In this document: piece by piece, positions 10,773 through 23,010 of the stretch
Position numbering within the stretch: the first letter of the stretch is position 1
How the letters are laid out: every line of letters starts with the position of its first letter
Translations under genes and position numbers: made by a program
Notes under the pieces: generated by a model
What the model saw: the letters and a program-made list of their open reading frames with translations, nothing else
Told to the model about the DNA's origin: nothing
Databases searched by the model: none
From: Strongylocentrotus purpuratus
Lineage: Eukaryota; Echinodermata; Echinoidea; Camarodonta; Strongylocentrotidae
Direction of reading: 5' to 3'
Length of the DNA: 64,000 nucleotides
Assembly (NCBI RefSeq): GCF_000002235.5
Contig: NW_022145606.1
Coordinates: 51,332,333-51,396,332 of the forward strand

Positions 10773-12229
10773 GTAAAAACACTTCCAACGTAGCGTCAAA
10801 ATGGCCTCATCATCATCAACAAGCCTGATTATCAAGATGGAGCCAATAAATAGACGCTAGACATTTGAGTTGAGTTCAACATGACATTTCAGCTGGATGA
10901 ACCTACGAACATAACTACGTTTGGCGACGAGCACAGGATATATGCTAGAGATCAGCTAGAATTGCACCATAACGCATGAATCTCAGAATCTGAGTGGATG
11001 TTGATGGATTTTGATTTGGATTGTGAAATGATGTTGTGATCCAGTCATTTCTCATATGTCTCAATAGTTCGAGGTATGTAAAGCTGTGTATGGACGCTAT
11101 GCAGTTTGATCTACACTAATGTTACAGTTACAATGAATTATGGTTGCAATGCAGCAGTGTCATCGATTTATTATTGAGGTGTATTATGGACGCTAAGCTG
11201 GAATCGGCCACAATCGTTATTATTCACTGTTATAAAATACGTGGCTTTACCATAATTTGCACCAGCAGTTGGCATGCAGCCATAATGTAACAGGACCAGC
11301 GACGGCCTTGATAGATCCAGCCCACAGTCACGTCTAGTTAAGAGTCTAAGGACTAAAGCCCAGCGTAGATGTTAGCGGATCAGCCAAGCCCAAGTTCAAG
11401 ACTATTCTGTGTCAGCCTCTCGTAGCAGCCCTAGCATAATTTATGAACTAGCCTAATCCAGCTGAAGTCCAGCTTGAACAACAGCCCGGGAATCGGCCCG
11501 GTCAAGCCATACAGCCCGGGAGCCAGCGTGGTTTAGTCTTGTACAGTCCAGGTCCAGCCAGGTTTGAACTTGAAGCATAAATCAAGCCAACAACATTGAA
11601 TTTATAAATGAAACATTGGATCTGAACTTGATGAAATAAAAGTAGTTAGAACCAGAGCTATAATAGGCTCTGTGAAACTTCAAGACTCTTGATAACAAAT
11701 TAACAGAGGTCAAGTAAAAGTTGAATTTTAATAACTATTTCATGTATAGTAGTCTATTGAAAAGTGTTTCCAATATGATTCTGCAAATACTGCATGTTTT
11801 GTTTGCAGGTAGCCAGCATTAGTTTTGTGCTCAAGTGACAAGAAAGTTAAAGGTGTAATTTCATTACAAAGTGATATTGACATCGCAGTTCAGAGTCAAG
11901 CAAGGAAGGAATATGTGGCGATGTTGAACCTTATCGCATGATCGCGTGGTCTGCATTCAAGCCCTTTTGATAAGCGAATTTTGAGGCGTGCGTAAAGGCT
12001 TTATTGGGAGATGTAAAATCAAATTACTATGGAGTATTTGTAATTGCATTAGCAAGAAGCATTTTAAGCGGTTTTACATTGATGAGGTTGGTAGGCTTAG
12101 CGCTGTAGCTTTGCTTAAATTGATGTTTGATTTCACTCTAGTTGCATGACAATTTAATTTGGTCAATTTGCTGTACAAGGTGCAAGTGCATGGTTTAGCA
12201 TAAGAGGCCAGCTCCTTATTACACTTCTG
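10773..12229 (+). other. Leader region of the BEL/Pao-type fossil
   Basis: A non-coding stretch between the 5' LTR and the Gag frame, with many stops in all frames. I did not identify a primer binding site with confidence. Confidence 0.5.
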
Positions 12230-15193
12230 TTGTGTCAAAGCCAATTAAACATGGCAGATTCAAGAAAGTCATCAAGGGAGAGGCAGCCCACAGAAAAAAT
12301 GGCCGCTCTTCAGGCCTCTGAAGAATCAAAGACAGAGCGGAAGTTTTTCAAGATGTATGGCTCCCTTAAGGCCACAGTAAAGGCAGCTAGAACAATCATT
12401 AAGACAGAGACAGAAGAAGGTCCCATCAAACAACAGATATCCATATTGGAAGCTGGAGAGAGGGAATTGATGGAAACCTACGAGATTTTGAGGAGACACA
12501 AGGTCCCCATAAGAGAGGCCACCACGAGGATGGACCGTGCCAACGCAATGGTCAGAGATAGCCTCAACGCCCTGGAAGAAGTTCTGGGATCCCTAGAAGG
12601 TCCTTTTGACGCCGAGGATCGGAAGCAGATAGCGAAAGAATTCTTGAAACAAGAATATGCTTCATCGGTCTTCAGCTCAATTTTAAGCGAAATGGACCAA
12701 GGGGTTGAAACCAGCCAACCGCGTGGAGCCACACCAGTAATTGACATTGATAGCAATCCTGGACAGCCTGTAGAATCTCGTAACACACCATCACTTCCTC
12801 CTCAAGACAAAATGTACCCAGGAGTTGGAGTAAACCAACCACCTGAAGGTATTCAAGGGCAGTCAGCAGAACTTCCTGCCAAGACGTCATCTCCTTCCCT
12901 TCAAGATGAGATGGGCCCAGAGTTTAGAGTAGGCCAGCTACATGATAGTCTACCTGATTCGCATGTGGAACCTCGTGACAAGACACCACTACAGCCGCCT
13001 CAGATAACGTCGGTTGACGTCCAGGGCTTATGTAAGGCTTTAGCAGACAACATGTACCACACAAGACTTCCGATGCCAGTGCCACGCACCTTTAGTGGGG
13101 ATTCGCTTGAGTTTATAGAGTTCGAGAAAGGTTTCAAGACTTTGATCGAAAACCGTGGCATACCACCAACAGAGATGCTGTATTATCTGAAGCAGTACCT
13201 GACTGGTCCGGCAAGGGAGGCGGTGGAAGGTTTCTTTTTCGGGGACTCCAAAGAGGCATATGATGGGGCATGGAGGTGCCTTCGACAGAGGTATGGTCAT
13301 CCTTTTAATGTCCAACAAGCGTTCCGGAAGAAGCTAAGTGCTTGGCCGAAGATATCCTCCAAAGATGCCATAGGTCTTCAGAAGTTTGCGGACTACTTAA
13401 AGTCTTGTGATGATGCTATGCCATATGTCACTGGCCTCCAGGTGCTAAACGACTGCTATGAGAATCAAAAGATGATAGCCAAACTTCCAGACTGGCTGAT
13501 TAGTAGCTGGAATAGGGTGGTATCAGATGAGTTGGAAGGCGGCAGCTATCCTTCATTTTCTAAGTTTGTGAAATTTGTTGCTAAGGAGGCAAGGATAGCC
13601 ACCAATCCCATTTCTTCTCTAGGTGCCCTGAAATCTGAGGACTCTCAAAGAGAATCAAGTCCCAAGACCTCCAAGATCGAGCGAGAAGCAAGAAATAAGG
13701 GATCTGCTTTGGCTGTCAACACCAAGGAAAGTGCCGAAGGCAAGAACATCCCAAACCAAGTCAAGAAGGCTCCAAAACCTTGCTGCCTGTGTAGTGAAAC
13801 TGGACACAATTCCGAGGACTGTGACAAGTTTTTGGCCAAGCCACTTTCTGAACGCAGGAAGTTTGTTCAAGAAAATCATGTATGCTTTGGTTGCTTACAG
13901 AAGGGGCATTTTTCTAAGGCATGTAAACAAAGGCTGAAGTGTAGTACATGTGGTAAGCGCCATCCCACGGCTCTTCATGAGGAAAACCCTACGATAAGAG
14001 AGGGCAATGCGCACAAGAGTGAAGAAGCTTCTGAGGACATGGCTACGTCTTGCCAAGTCCGTTCTGGAAAACAAGCTAGCACTTCGATGATTGTACCAGT
14101 GTGGGTCGCGGCAGAACAAGCACCATCGTCAGAGATTCTGACTTACGCCCTCCTGGATACCCAGAGTGATTCATCGTTCATTCTAGATGAAGTAGCGCAA
14201 GCCCTGAATGCTAAGCAGCAACCCATACGCTTAAAGTTATCTACTATGACTTCGTCATCGAACATTGATTGCAGCGTGACTTCAAGTATCTTAGTTAGAG
14301 GTATGATGTCGCCCTCCCAGCTCAAGATAGGAAAGTGCTATACGCGTGACTTCATACCGACTGATAGAGAACACATCCCAAGCAGAAGTACTGCTGAGAA
14401 GTGGACTCATCTCCAAGATGTTGCAAGAGAGATGCCAGCACTTCAGAGATGCGAAATCGGCCTACTGATAGGCTATAATTGCCCAAGAGCTCTGACACCA
14501 AGACAAGTAGTTACTGGTAGCGATGTAGAACCATTTGCTATTCGAACTGACCTCGGCTGGAGTATTGTTGGCTTTGCCGAAGAAGAGAATGCCATGGACT
14601 TCAGTAGCCAGTGTGGGAGGGTTTCTACTCGCGAGATACCATTTCCGAAGCCAAAGGAGATCATAGGGTTGCTTGAGACAGATTTCGCAGAGGACAAATC
14701 GCCGGACAAAGCATGCTCTCAGAATGACCTACAATTCTTGAATGACCCAAGTGCGGATGCACCTCTCACGCCAAACCACCTCCTTACTCTGAAGAGGACG
14801 GTTCCGTTGCCCCCTCCTGGGCAATTTGTGAAGGAGGATGTGTACACGCGTAAAGCCTGGAGAAGGGTTCAGTTCTTACTGGAACAGTTCTGGTCAAGAT
14901 GGCGGAAAGAGTACTTGTTGGGACTTCAAAGACGACAGAAATGGACGATGCCCAGACGGAATTTACAAGTGGGAGACATTGTATTGCTCACTGACGATGA
15001 AGCTCCGCGTATGAAATGGCCAATTGCGATGGTCGCAGAAGCCACTCCTGATGAAGATGGTCTGGTCAGACGGGTACAGGTGCGCGTTGGAACGAAAGAC
15101 CTTGACAACAAAGGTCGTCCAAACAAGAAGCTTGCCGAATACTGGAGGCCGGTTCAGAAGCTCGTACTGCTTCTGGAAACAGTACCTCCATAG
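12230..15193 (+). CDS. Gag/protease-region reading frame of the BEL/Pao-type fossil
   Basis: An open frame of up to 987 residues. Parts in order: a Glu/Lys-rich N-terminal Gag-like region (about 1-480, including a helical segment rich in EFEKGF and RQRYGHP-type motifs as in BEL Gag); zinc knuckles CCLCSETGHNSEDC (about 518-531) and CFGCLQKGHFSKAC (about 552-565), plus a CSTCGKRHPTALH segment; a retropepsin-like LLDTQS motif near 640; and near 895-975 a segment resembling the C-terminal domain found at the end of BEL/Pao Pol. A second in-frame ATG (NMADSRKS) could be the true start. It belongs to the transposon and is not a host gene. Confidence 0.8.
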   Translation: MCQSQLNMADSRKSSRERQPTEKMAALQASEESKTERKFFKMYGSLKATVKAARTIIKTETEEGPIKQQISILEAGERELMETYEILRRHKVPIREATTRMDRANAMVRDSLNALEEVLGSLEGPFDAEDRKQIAKEFLKQEYASSVFSSILSEMDQGVETSQPRGATPVIDIDSNPGQPVESRNTPSLPPQDKMYPGVGVNQPPEGIQGQSAELPAKTSSPSLQDEMGPEFRVGQLHDSLPDSHVEPRDKTPLQPPQITSVDVQGLCKALADNMYHTRLPMPVPRTFSGDSLEFIEFEKGFKTLIENRGIPPTEMLYYLKQYLTGPAREAVEGFFFGDSKEAYDGAWRCLRQRYGHPFNVQQAFRKKLSAWPKISSKDAIGLQKFADYLKSCDDAMPYVTGLQVLNDCYENQKMIAKLPDWLISSWNRVVSDELEGGSYPSFSKFVKFVAKEARIATNPISSLGALKSEDSQRESSPKTSKIEREARNKGSALAVNTKESAEGKNIPNQVKKAPKPCCLCSETGHNSEDCDKFLAKPLSERRKFVQENHVCFGCLQKGHFSKACKQRLKCSTCGKRHPTALHEENPTIREGNAHKSEEASEDMATSCQVRSGKQASTSMIVPVWVAAEQAPSSEILTYALLDTQSDSSFILDEVAQALNAKQQPIRLKLSTMTSSSNIDCSVTSSILVRGMMSPSQLKIGKCYTRDFIPTDREHIPSRSTAEKWTHLQDVAREMPALQRCEIGLLIGYNCPRALTPRQVVTGSDVEPFAIRTDLGWSIVGFAEEENAMDFSSQCGRVSTREIPFPKPKEIIGLLETDFAEDKSPDKACSQNDLQFLNDPSADAPLTPNHLLTLKRTVPLPPPGQFVKEDVYTRKAWRRVQFLLEQFWSRWRKEYLLGLQRRQKWTMPRRNLQVGDIVLLTDDEAPRMKWPIAMVAEATPDEDGLVRRVQVRVGTKDLDNKGRPNKKLAEYWRPVQKLVLLLETVPP

Positions 15194-15687
15194 AGCAGGT
15201 ATGTATGTACACTTGAGATTGTTTGGAGCGGGTACAAATGTTTGACCTTGCATTTGCACATGTACTTCGTTTTCTGGTACAGTTTAAAAATTTAGGACTC
15301 AAATTCTGATCTTGTTTGCTGCGAATTTTAGATACACAGCGCTTAAATATTGTCGCAACCTTTAAGCTTGCCTTACAACCTTTGCAATGTGTGTTATAAT
15401 CTTTTACAGCACATGTTATAAACGTGCATTGTTTGAGTTCCGCATCATCACTTATGCCATTCTGGTTTGATCAAGCTATTCAATTGCCATGTTATTCGTG
15501 TTGTAGATTGCAAGTGTACCAATTTACATGCAAGAGGTGTATGGAGTGCTTGCTTAAAAATTTCCATATTATGGTCACATTATTTCACATGCACCACTTA
15601 TGTAATACTAGTAAATGCATTTTCATATATATGTAAGTGTACTCATGCATGTGATTATGTTACCAGTGAAGGCAATTTTGGTGGGAG
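15194..15687 (+). other. 3' non-coding region of the BEL/Pao-type fossil
   Basis: Sequence between the reading frame and the 3' LTR. Only short random frames are present and nothing else was recognised. Confidence 0.5.
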
Positions 15688-16762
15688 TGTAAAGGCACTT
15701 CATACACCGTGCGGTTGTAATTGTCTATTTGGCATTCCATAATTTTATCGTCTGCGAAGATTGTAATTTTTGGCCCAAAACTGGGGCACGTTATGGCGAT
15801 GGAAAAGGAATTGCATCGTTAATCGGCATATTATTTATGCCTGCCTGAGACTTTGGTAACAAGTGGCACAGTGGTAAGCATAAATAGAACTTTTAGGTTT
15901 AATTTCAAGAGAATCGCTCAGTATGCATACAGCAATCAGTGTTATTTTACTGTAGAACTTCAATAGCTCGTGTATCAGATTGATGCATTGTACGCATAGT
16001 GTGCAGGTCTTTGTGTAGTACTATAATTATGAATATTTGTTTGTATGGAAATATACAAAAACTCTTAATCAGTATCGAATTTATTGTGTAATGATAACTC
16101 AACTAGATTAAACTCAAACCTCAGTCCTGAGGAAATAAGCACTCAAATACGCCAAAACTTGATATAAGATGGTTGACATTACATTTATTGCTCACATAAC
16201 ATTTCTGCAATTACATTGTCTATTTAAGCTGTTTTCGACACCCATTGTATACAGTTAAATACGTTTACAAATATTCCTTATTTGTAGGATATCAGTTTAG
16301 AGTTTACTTCTAATTTTCACAACACTTAGTGTATTAAATACTGGACAGTATTGCTATTATGATAATTTAAGTCCAATTACTTTAAATTGAAGTTAATTGT
16401 TATTCACCTTAGTATAATGTTTAGACTCATAATACAGTGGAACCTCATTATTAAAGGCACTGATGTGGCAGACTTTACCTATAACAATGTATCTTCTCTC
16501 GTCCCAAGTGCCTCGTTATAATGCAGTTGCACTGTAACATGCTTTGATATGATGATATACTTATGTTGGATTTTGTTCATTTGTTTGTTTGTTTATAGTT
16601 TTTACGGGAATCTAAGGAACAAAGTGAATCAGCAAGCCAAAGAGTCAGCTTTGACCATGATGAAGAGACTAGATTCAATAAAGCTGTTTTGACTATTGTT
16701 TACCCAGTATGAGAACACGTGCGAGCTTTCGTTTGTTTGTCGTCGTAGTCCGGGCAGGCACA
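15688..16762 (+). repeat. 3' LTR of the BEL/Pao-type fossil
   Basis: Same length and sequence as the 5' LTR on reading. It is followed by the TATGA duplication and then the continuation of the outer element's inverted repeat. Confidence 0.9.
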
Positions 16763-16767
16763 TATGA

Positions 16768-17096
16768 CGAGACGTTTTTACGATGATTTCTGTGAAAATG
16801 GTAGGTTTAACTTCATATTATGCTCTAGAGTCTAGACCTATTTGTATTTTATCTTTGACAAGATAGGGATAAAAGTAATTGCACAGCGGAAAAATTACCC
16901 GGTATGTATGCAATGGTCTAACTTAGAGATGCACTGTTTTTAATTCCCATACATTCATTTCCATGTTGTAATATCTAACTGTTAGGCCCTATATTGAGTA
17001 ATGTAATTGATCTAGATCTAGGCCTACTTTTATTAGTAGGCCTACGAACTAGCACACTCAATTTATCAAACTGAGTCAACAAAGACTGACAGAGTC
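16768..17096 (+). repeat. Left terminal inverted repeat, inner part
   Basis: Matches the inverse of 33833-34160 (shared GACGAGACGTTTTTACGATG, GACAAGATAGGG, GCACAGCGGAAAAATTACCC and CAAAGACTGACAGAGTC), with several indels. The indels show that the two ends of the outer element have drifted since insertion. Confidence 0.8.
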
Positions 17097-17551
17097 TAAT
17101 TGCAATAGCACACTCGTACTCGTCGACTAGACGCAAACTGAGCTGAGCTGAGCTGATTCAATTCAATGTAGATCTAGGCAACTAAGGCAAGTACCAGATC
17201 TAGATCTACAAATCATGATCATGATTATAGATAAATCCAAGGGATTGTTTAACAATGTTAAGTCTGACTCTGAGATGCAATCATGCATGGCCCTAGATCT
17301 ATGTGTTATTTATAATATTACTATGTCTGTGATACAGTGTAATATCATTATTTTATGACATGATTAGGGGCGCTGGTCAGAGAATGAGGATCGTCTGCAT
17401 AAACAAGGATATCCTAGAGTCGTAAAAACGGACAAATTGCGTTCGCGAACGTCTTTTTTTCATCGGTACTCTGCGGGTTTCAGGTTCCCAGCACGGGCAT
17501 CAGGGCATGCAAAAAAACAGGTTCCTTGTAAGAAAATAACCCCAGTCTCCT
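17097..17551. other. Interior of the 25 kb element, no gene seen
   Basis: AT-rich DNA with short GAGCT and ATCTAGATC word repeats. No coding region was recognised. Confidence 0.4.
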
Positions 17552-17613
17552 TGGCGCTTGTTCAGAAACGTATCTAACATTTGAGCAGTAACTCCGGCGT
17601 GGAGATACTAATT

Positions 17614-19236
17614 CACTGGCGTACTGGTGGGGGGGGGGGGTGGCGCCAGCCCCCCTCAAATCAAATTGAACCATGACTTATTTTCACAAGTAATGTATAA
17701 ATGTTCGTGATATCACATGATTTTCAACAAAATGCTATAGTTTCTCCATTATTTCTTGCAGACTGACCCATTCCCAAATAGCCAGGAAGAGCATGTATGT
17801 TGTTTATTAGTCACTAAGGTCCTGATAGTGGTCACTAACAGTAACACTAATTCCTTTCCAGAAGCTACTGTGCAAAGCACGGTACTGTCGGGAGATAACA
17901 TGCTACCCACCACTCGGGCTAAGCATGCACAGATTTGCGAACGAGCGTTCAGTACTTACACCATGTAACACTGCACATATACCGTTAAGGGGCCCATGCA
18001 GTGGGGGGAATTGAATTCAGACAAGATTAAGAGTAGAGAACGGTATAACGAATCGTCTTAATCTTTCTCTAATAATTAATGAAACACAAAAATGATTTCA
18101 GACAAGGATTAAGAGTAATAATGTATTAAACGTCTAAGCTTCCGTGCTGAGCACGGTAGGGGGGGGGGGAACTGAATTCAGACAAGGATTCAGAGTCGGG
18201 ACCGGTACAATGAATCGTCTTCTTTCTCTAATAATTAAATGAAACGTCATAGCTTCCGCGCTTTGCGCGGGAGGAGCAAAACAAGCTTTAAGAGTTGAGA
18301 ACAGTACAACGGATCGTCTTCTTTCTCTAATAATTTAAAGAAGTGTAAAAGCTTCCGCGCTTCGCGCGGGAGGGGAAAACTGAAAAATAACTTAGTTCCT
18401 GGCCCCGGGTTTAAAGGGTAAAATTTGTAGACATTTGGACATTGACATTTTTATATTTGTCGGTAATAATATTGGTGGCTCGTTTTGTAGGTAATCGGCG
18501 GCCTCTACACCCTCCCCCCCCCCTCCCCCACTGAAAAAAATCTAGCGACGCCCCTGATAACGACACAGTTTATACTGTACACTCGAGATAATTTTTGCAA
18601 GTACTACTGGTGAAGTACCGACCACCGTATTTGTGCATTGTGCGGCATCAAAGCATAATTTATACAACTTCTCACGACGTGACAGATCACTTTTCTCTAA
18701 CTTCTATCTAATCAGAGGGCCTCTTTTTTCTCCATGAAGTGCCGGTGGACATTAATGCGCCAAATGTGGTTCTCAAATTGCAAAAGATCCCTACTCTTGG
18801 AAGGGGTAGGAGAAAGCAATTTTACGTCATATTACTCCAGGAAGTGCCTGAAAATGGGTCTAATTTGGTTCTAAAATTGCAAATGCTTCTTACTCTGGGA
18901 GGAGGCCAGGACCCCCTCCCAGACCCACCCCCTGCTTGGTCGCTCCGCTCCCTCGCCGTTAAAGCCTCGTTCTGTTACTTCATCGTTTTACATATATTTC
19001 ACCCCATGCCATTTTGTGCCCCCCCCCCCTCCCCCCCGGTAAGAAATTCCTGGATCCGCCACTGATGCCCATACCCCTTGAGCTTCGGGGGCTTCGCCCC
19101 TTGAACCCCACCGGGGCTTTGCCCCTAGACCCCACTTTGAGAAATGTAATTCAGCGGGGCCTGCATGTTAGAGTGGGGTGATTCAGATTTTTTTTTTTGT
19201 CAGCCCTCCCAAACGTTTTTGCTCATTACGCCACTG
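17614..19236. mobile_element. Composite MITE-type insertion inside the foldback left arm
   Basis: Bounded by CACTGGCGTACTGG and the inverse of CAGTGGCGTAATGAG, a 10-14 base terminal inverted repeat. Removing it restores the foldback arm. Internal junctions GCGACGCCCCTG (about 18553) and GGATCCGCCACTG (about 19062) look like ends of further hAT-like MITEs, so it is a nest. The target duplication is imperfect (TACTAATT against TACTATAA). Confidence 0.55.
18000..18385. repeat. Tandem repeat, about 100-112 bases, with GC hairpins
   Basis: Roughly three to four copies share TCTTTCTCTAATAATTAA and end in AGCTTCCGCGCTTCGCGCGG, which forms a short hairpin. The hairpin varies by paired changes (GTGC...GCAC versus GCGC...GCGC), so pairing is kept. 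Confidence 0.65.
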
Positions 19237-19804
19237 CCTACTATAACATACCGGTACCCAAAATGAAGTAAATATTCAATAAATGTCCAAATAAGATCAT
19301 GAGTTAAAAGTCATTACCGGTATATTCATTACCTGTTTCGTGTCAGTTGTTTTGTTATTTTTGGAGTATTTTTCGGAAAAACAATGATATTACTATACAC
19401 TTTTTCTCAGGCTTCACGGCAAACCGCTGCACAATACAAGTGCATATCGATGGTGAGTTGCGGGCGGGCGCACGACTGTGTGAAGTTATCTACCGTAATG
19501 AGGATCCAAGACATTACTTCACACAGGCGCGCATCCGCCCGCAACCCACCATCGGTTTGCACTTGTATTGTGCAGCGGTTTGCCGTGAAAAAGTGTAGGT
19601 ATACTGATATCATCGTTTTTCCGAAAAATACTCCAAAAATAACAAGAAAATTGACACGAAACAGGTAATAAACATAACAACCCTTTAACTCACAATTTTT
19701 ATTTGGACATTTAATGAATATTTACTTCATTTTGGGTATGTTTTAGTAGGGTATCTCCATGAGTTACGGGTCAAATTTTTGGATAGGTTTCTAAACAAGC
19801 GCCA

Positions 19805-22514
19805 TCTTCTTTTATGGGTTGTCCGTCTTCTCGAGGATTTATCGCCCCTAATGTGAAAGTCTCTGTACAAACTTAAGTCAATGTAAAATGCATCAATAAA
19901 AACATCGCGGAATCCGTTTTCCGCATCACCAACGCGCGGATTGGAAATTGGAAACGTCTGCGAAAATGCAGATGATCCTTATTCTTGTACCAGCTTCCCT
20001 ACTGAATATTGAAGCCCTAAACAAATTTCGCTTCAAAATGATCATGAAGTGGCTCAAAAAAGTAATAACCTTTGAGTGACCGGTTTTACCATACTTATTT
20101 TCCTGAATAGACTAGGCTTAGGCCCTAGTTTATAAAAACCGTTAGGAAAACGCAAAGTTTGATTTCGATTTCCAATCATAAATAACTTGATAATCAGACA
20201 GACGATTGGCTTGTAAAAGTCACGGGATTCCTGACTGACCTAACAGAGGCTAAGCTAAAGGTTTAAAATTATGATTGCAGCATGAGCTAAATCCATGATT
20301 TCGTTTCAGAATCTGAGGCAATGTTACCGAGTCACTTTAAGTTAGATCTATATTACTATTAGGTATTCACTAGTCTATTTAGCGAATTACGGCTAGCACC
20401 CAGGCCAGGGGCCCGTTTCTCGAAACCGTCATAAGTCTAACTTCTTGACCAAATCAGCTTTAGTAAGCTACTTGTCCGCTACATGTTTCACGAAGACCTC
20501 TTTGCCAAGATTAAGGACAACATCCTGACTAAGTAGGCTACCGTATGTATTTATGACGCCTCTGACACGGTTATATCTCTGTCATAAACTTGATAAAAAC
20601 ATAAGACTCATAACTTTTTAGTCGATGGGCAGCGAACTCGTAGAGTCCTACGATGCATGAAGTCTAACCGTAAACGCTAAAGGGTAATCCAATCACAGTG
20701 TGATTATCTTACAAAAATTCAGTAAAAAGAGTAAAAAAAAAGTGTTATGATGTTTTTCTTTTTCTTTTATAATGTGCAAAGTTTATCACTAGATTTTGTT
20801 TGCATATGTTTCTTTTATTATTCATTCAACAGATTACCTGGTTGGCATTCATGCAAGCAAGCCCTACAACTTGTACAACTGCCATGCATCAACACTCCAT
20901 ACAAACCAGCTCAGGATGATGGGAACTAAGCTGAATGTATCCTTATTGAGTGTATGCGTTGAAATGATAACAAAATAAAAATTATCTTAGATAATGACGG
21001 GTTATAGATTGCTAAGCTGCTGTTACAGACACTGATGTTGTTTCCCTTCATATCCCTCGCATTCCCTTCTCTTTAACAACCCCTGGGGGCTGGCCTAAGA
21101 TGTTGTTTTCTTTATGAAGGAGTGTTACTACAGTCGAACGACTGGTAATACTTTTTTTTTAATTGTCCTTGCTAAAAACCTAGTTGATACATATGATAAT
21201 ATAGTTGGGAGAATTCCGGAATTAAGCAGATCATTTTTTCAAATTTTGATCATTAATGATAGCCTGTTTTCACTCAAACTTTTAGATTATCTTTAAATGT
21301 ATATCAAGCATTGAAGTCACTACCTTATCACCATTTTCTATCATCTGAACAATGTTAAAGGTGAAATTCAAAGAAAATCACAAATATGTCAACTAATGTA
21401 TCACTAGGAACTGGTAAGCTAACAGATGGCCATCGTACAAGTTTGAGGTCAGCTACATATCGGGTGATTTATAAAAATACAAATACAACCACCTCCATAG
21501 CAGCTGGGATATACGAGAGATTCGCCAGAAAAATAACGATGTTTTAATGACGTCACAACAGGGACCAATACTGCCCAAGCAGACGACATCCCATAAAGAA
21601 TGAACATAATTGCAAAGCTATTATTTGTCAAATTATAATGAGTTTAGTGTATATAAATGTGATGGAATTTTACACCATTCAAAAGGGGATATGACCCGAT
21701 TCTGATAACTGAAATCTTTTGCTTGTAAATACACAGGATAGGGGTTAATTAACAATCAAAGAAACCAGACTTTCAAATTGAAAAACCCCCGGAATGATAT
21801 TCAGAAGGGCATTTGTTCCCTCTTGAAACGCCGTACATACCGGGGTGTGTGCAGCTGAATATACAATGGCGTCTTATTTTGTTTACAAGCGACAGATTCC
21901 TTTATTTTTGTATCGCTGCATTTGTCATCAAAATAAAACCATGCGCGGGGTTCAGAGTGAGGCAATAGATTATACATTTAGCCTGACGGTAGTGAAGTAA
22001 GAGAAAGAACTCAAGAGAAGATGAAAACACAGGCACTGAAAATGTGTGAGATGTCATGGGACATCGTCTGCTTGTGCAAATCATGTCCCTGCTGTGATCT
22101 CACACATCTCAGCAGCGTTCGGAGAGCTATTCAGGTGCTATGCCGGGGCTGTATTTCAGCGTTTTGTAATTTATAATAATCATTACTTCGAATGTTTCCA
22201 AGCATTGAATTTTGATAACCTTGTCGAATCAAAGTTTCAACTTTGCAATAATGAAAATAAAAATAGATTTAAAATCAATGAATATCTACTTTAACAAGAA
22301 CCTTAAATGAAGCTTGCACAAGAAATACTTTTATTTGTAAAGGTATGAACTAGAAATGTCCAATAGACACCAGTTTAAATATAAAAAGGACAAATTTATT
22401 TTTAAGACCTATTAGAATTGTCAATGGAGAATTGGGCAGTTACCCTTTTTGTTTAAAAGTTGAAATGCAGTGTACATACCACATGTATGCTCATCTAAAG
22501 GTCTGTTAAAATGA
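19805..22514. other. Interior of the 25 kb element, no gene recognised
   Basis: Mixed, mostly AT-rich DNA. Open frames are at most about 80 codons and match nothing I know. A CCCGTTTCTCGAAACCG motif at 20411 resembles an end of a dispersed repeat. A hairpin with arms ATGTGTGAGA and TCTCACACAT spans about 22040-22111. If the element once carried its own gene, introns or decay hide it. Confidence 0.4.
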
Positions 22515-23010
22515 GATCTGCTTACTATTCATAAGGACCGCTATTCATTAGGACCGCTTTCATAAGGCCCGCTATTCGTAAGGACCACTATTCATAATTT
22601 GAGAAAAGGGTCATTATTCATTAGGGTCATTATTCATACATGTAAGAACCGCTATTCATAATCGAATAGGAGGGTTGCTTTTCATAATGTGAGAAGAGGG
22701 TGGCTATTCATGATGCGGAATGAGGGTCGCTATTCAAAATACTAGAATAGGGTCATTATTCATAAGGACCGCTATTCATAAGGACCGCTTTCATAAGGAC
22801 CACTATTCATAATTTGAGAAAAGGGTCTTTATTCATTAGGGTCATTATTCATACATGTAAGAACTGCTATTCATAATCGAAGAAGGGGGTCGCTATAATA
22901 CGAGAAGATGGTGGCTATTCATAATACGAGAAGGGGGTCGTTATTCATAATACGAGAAGAGGGTGGCTATTCATAAAACAATAAGAGGGTTCGCTATTCA
23001 TTTTAATTAA
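22515..23010. repeat. Tandem array of about 26-30 base ATTCATAA units
   Basis: Units such as CTATTCATAATACGAGAAG followed by AGGGT repeat many times. A higher-order copy of about 220 bases is seen (22535-22660 against 22755-22880). A shorter inverted array lies at 24418-24535, so the pair brackets 23011-24417. Confidence 0.8.

Larger units (their letters stand above)
9698..16762 (+). mobile_element. BEL/Pao-type LTR retrotransposon, young fossil
   Basis: Two 1,075-bp LTRs (9698-10772 and 15688-16762) begin TGTAAAGG and end GGCACA. The element is flanked by a 5-bp duplication TATGA (9693-9697 and 16763-16767). The LTRs look identical by eye over their length, so insertion was very recent. The internal region encodes Gag with zinc knuckles, an aspartic-protease-like stretch and an end-of-Pol-like domain, typical of BEL/Pao. 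I do not recognise a full Pol, so it looks broken, with about one major break, and would need helpers. It sits in the left inverted repeat of the 25 kb element. Confidence 0.85.
17552..19804. mobile_element. Foldback element with a nested insertion in its left arm
   Basis: The right arm (about 19505-19804) is the inverse of 19237-19490 plus 17552-17613. The arms start TGGCGCTTGTT and share AGAAAC, GTAACTC and TGGAGATAC. The fold centre is near 19495. The left arm is interrupted by 17614-19236. No clear target duplication was found outside the arms. No coding capacity was seen. Confidence 0.7.

Noticed and set aside
18739-19065. 108-codon plus-strand frame
   Set aside because: Crosses a MITE end (GGATCCGCCACTG) and a poly-C run; no coding signature.
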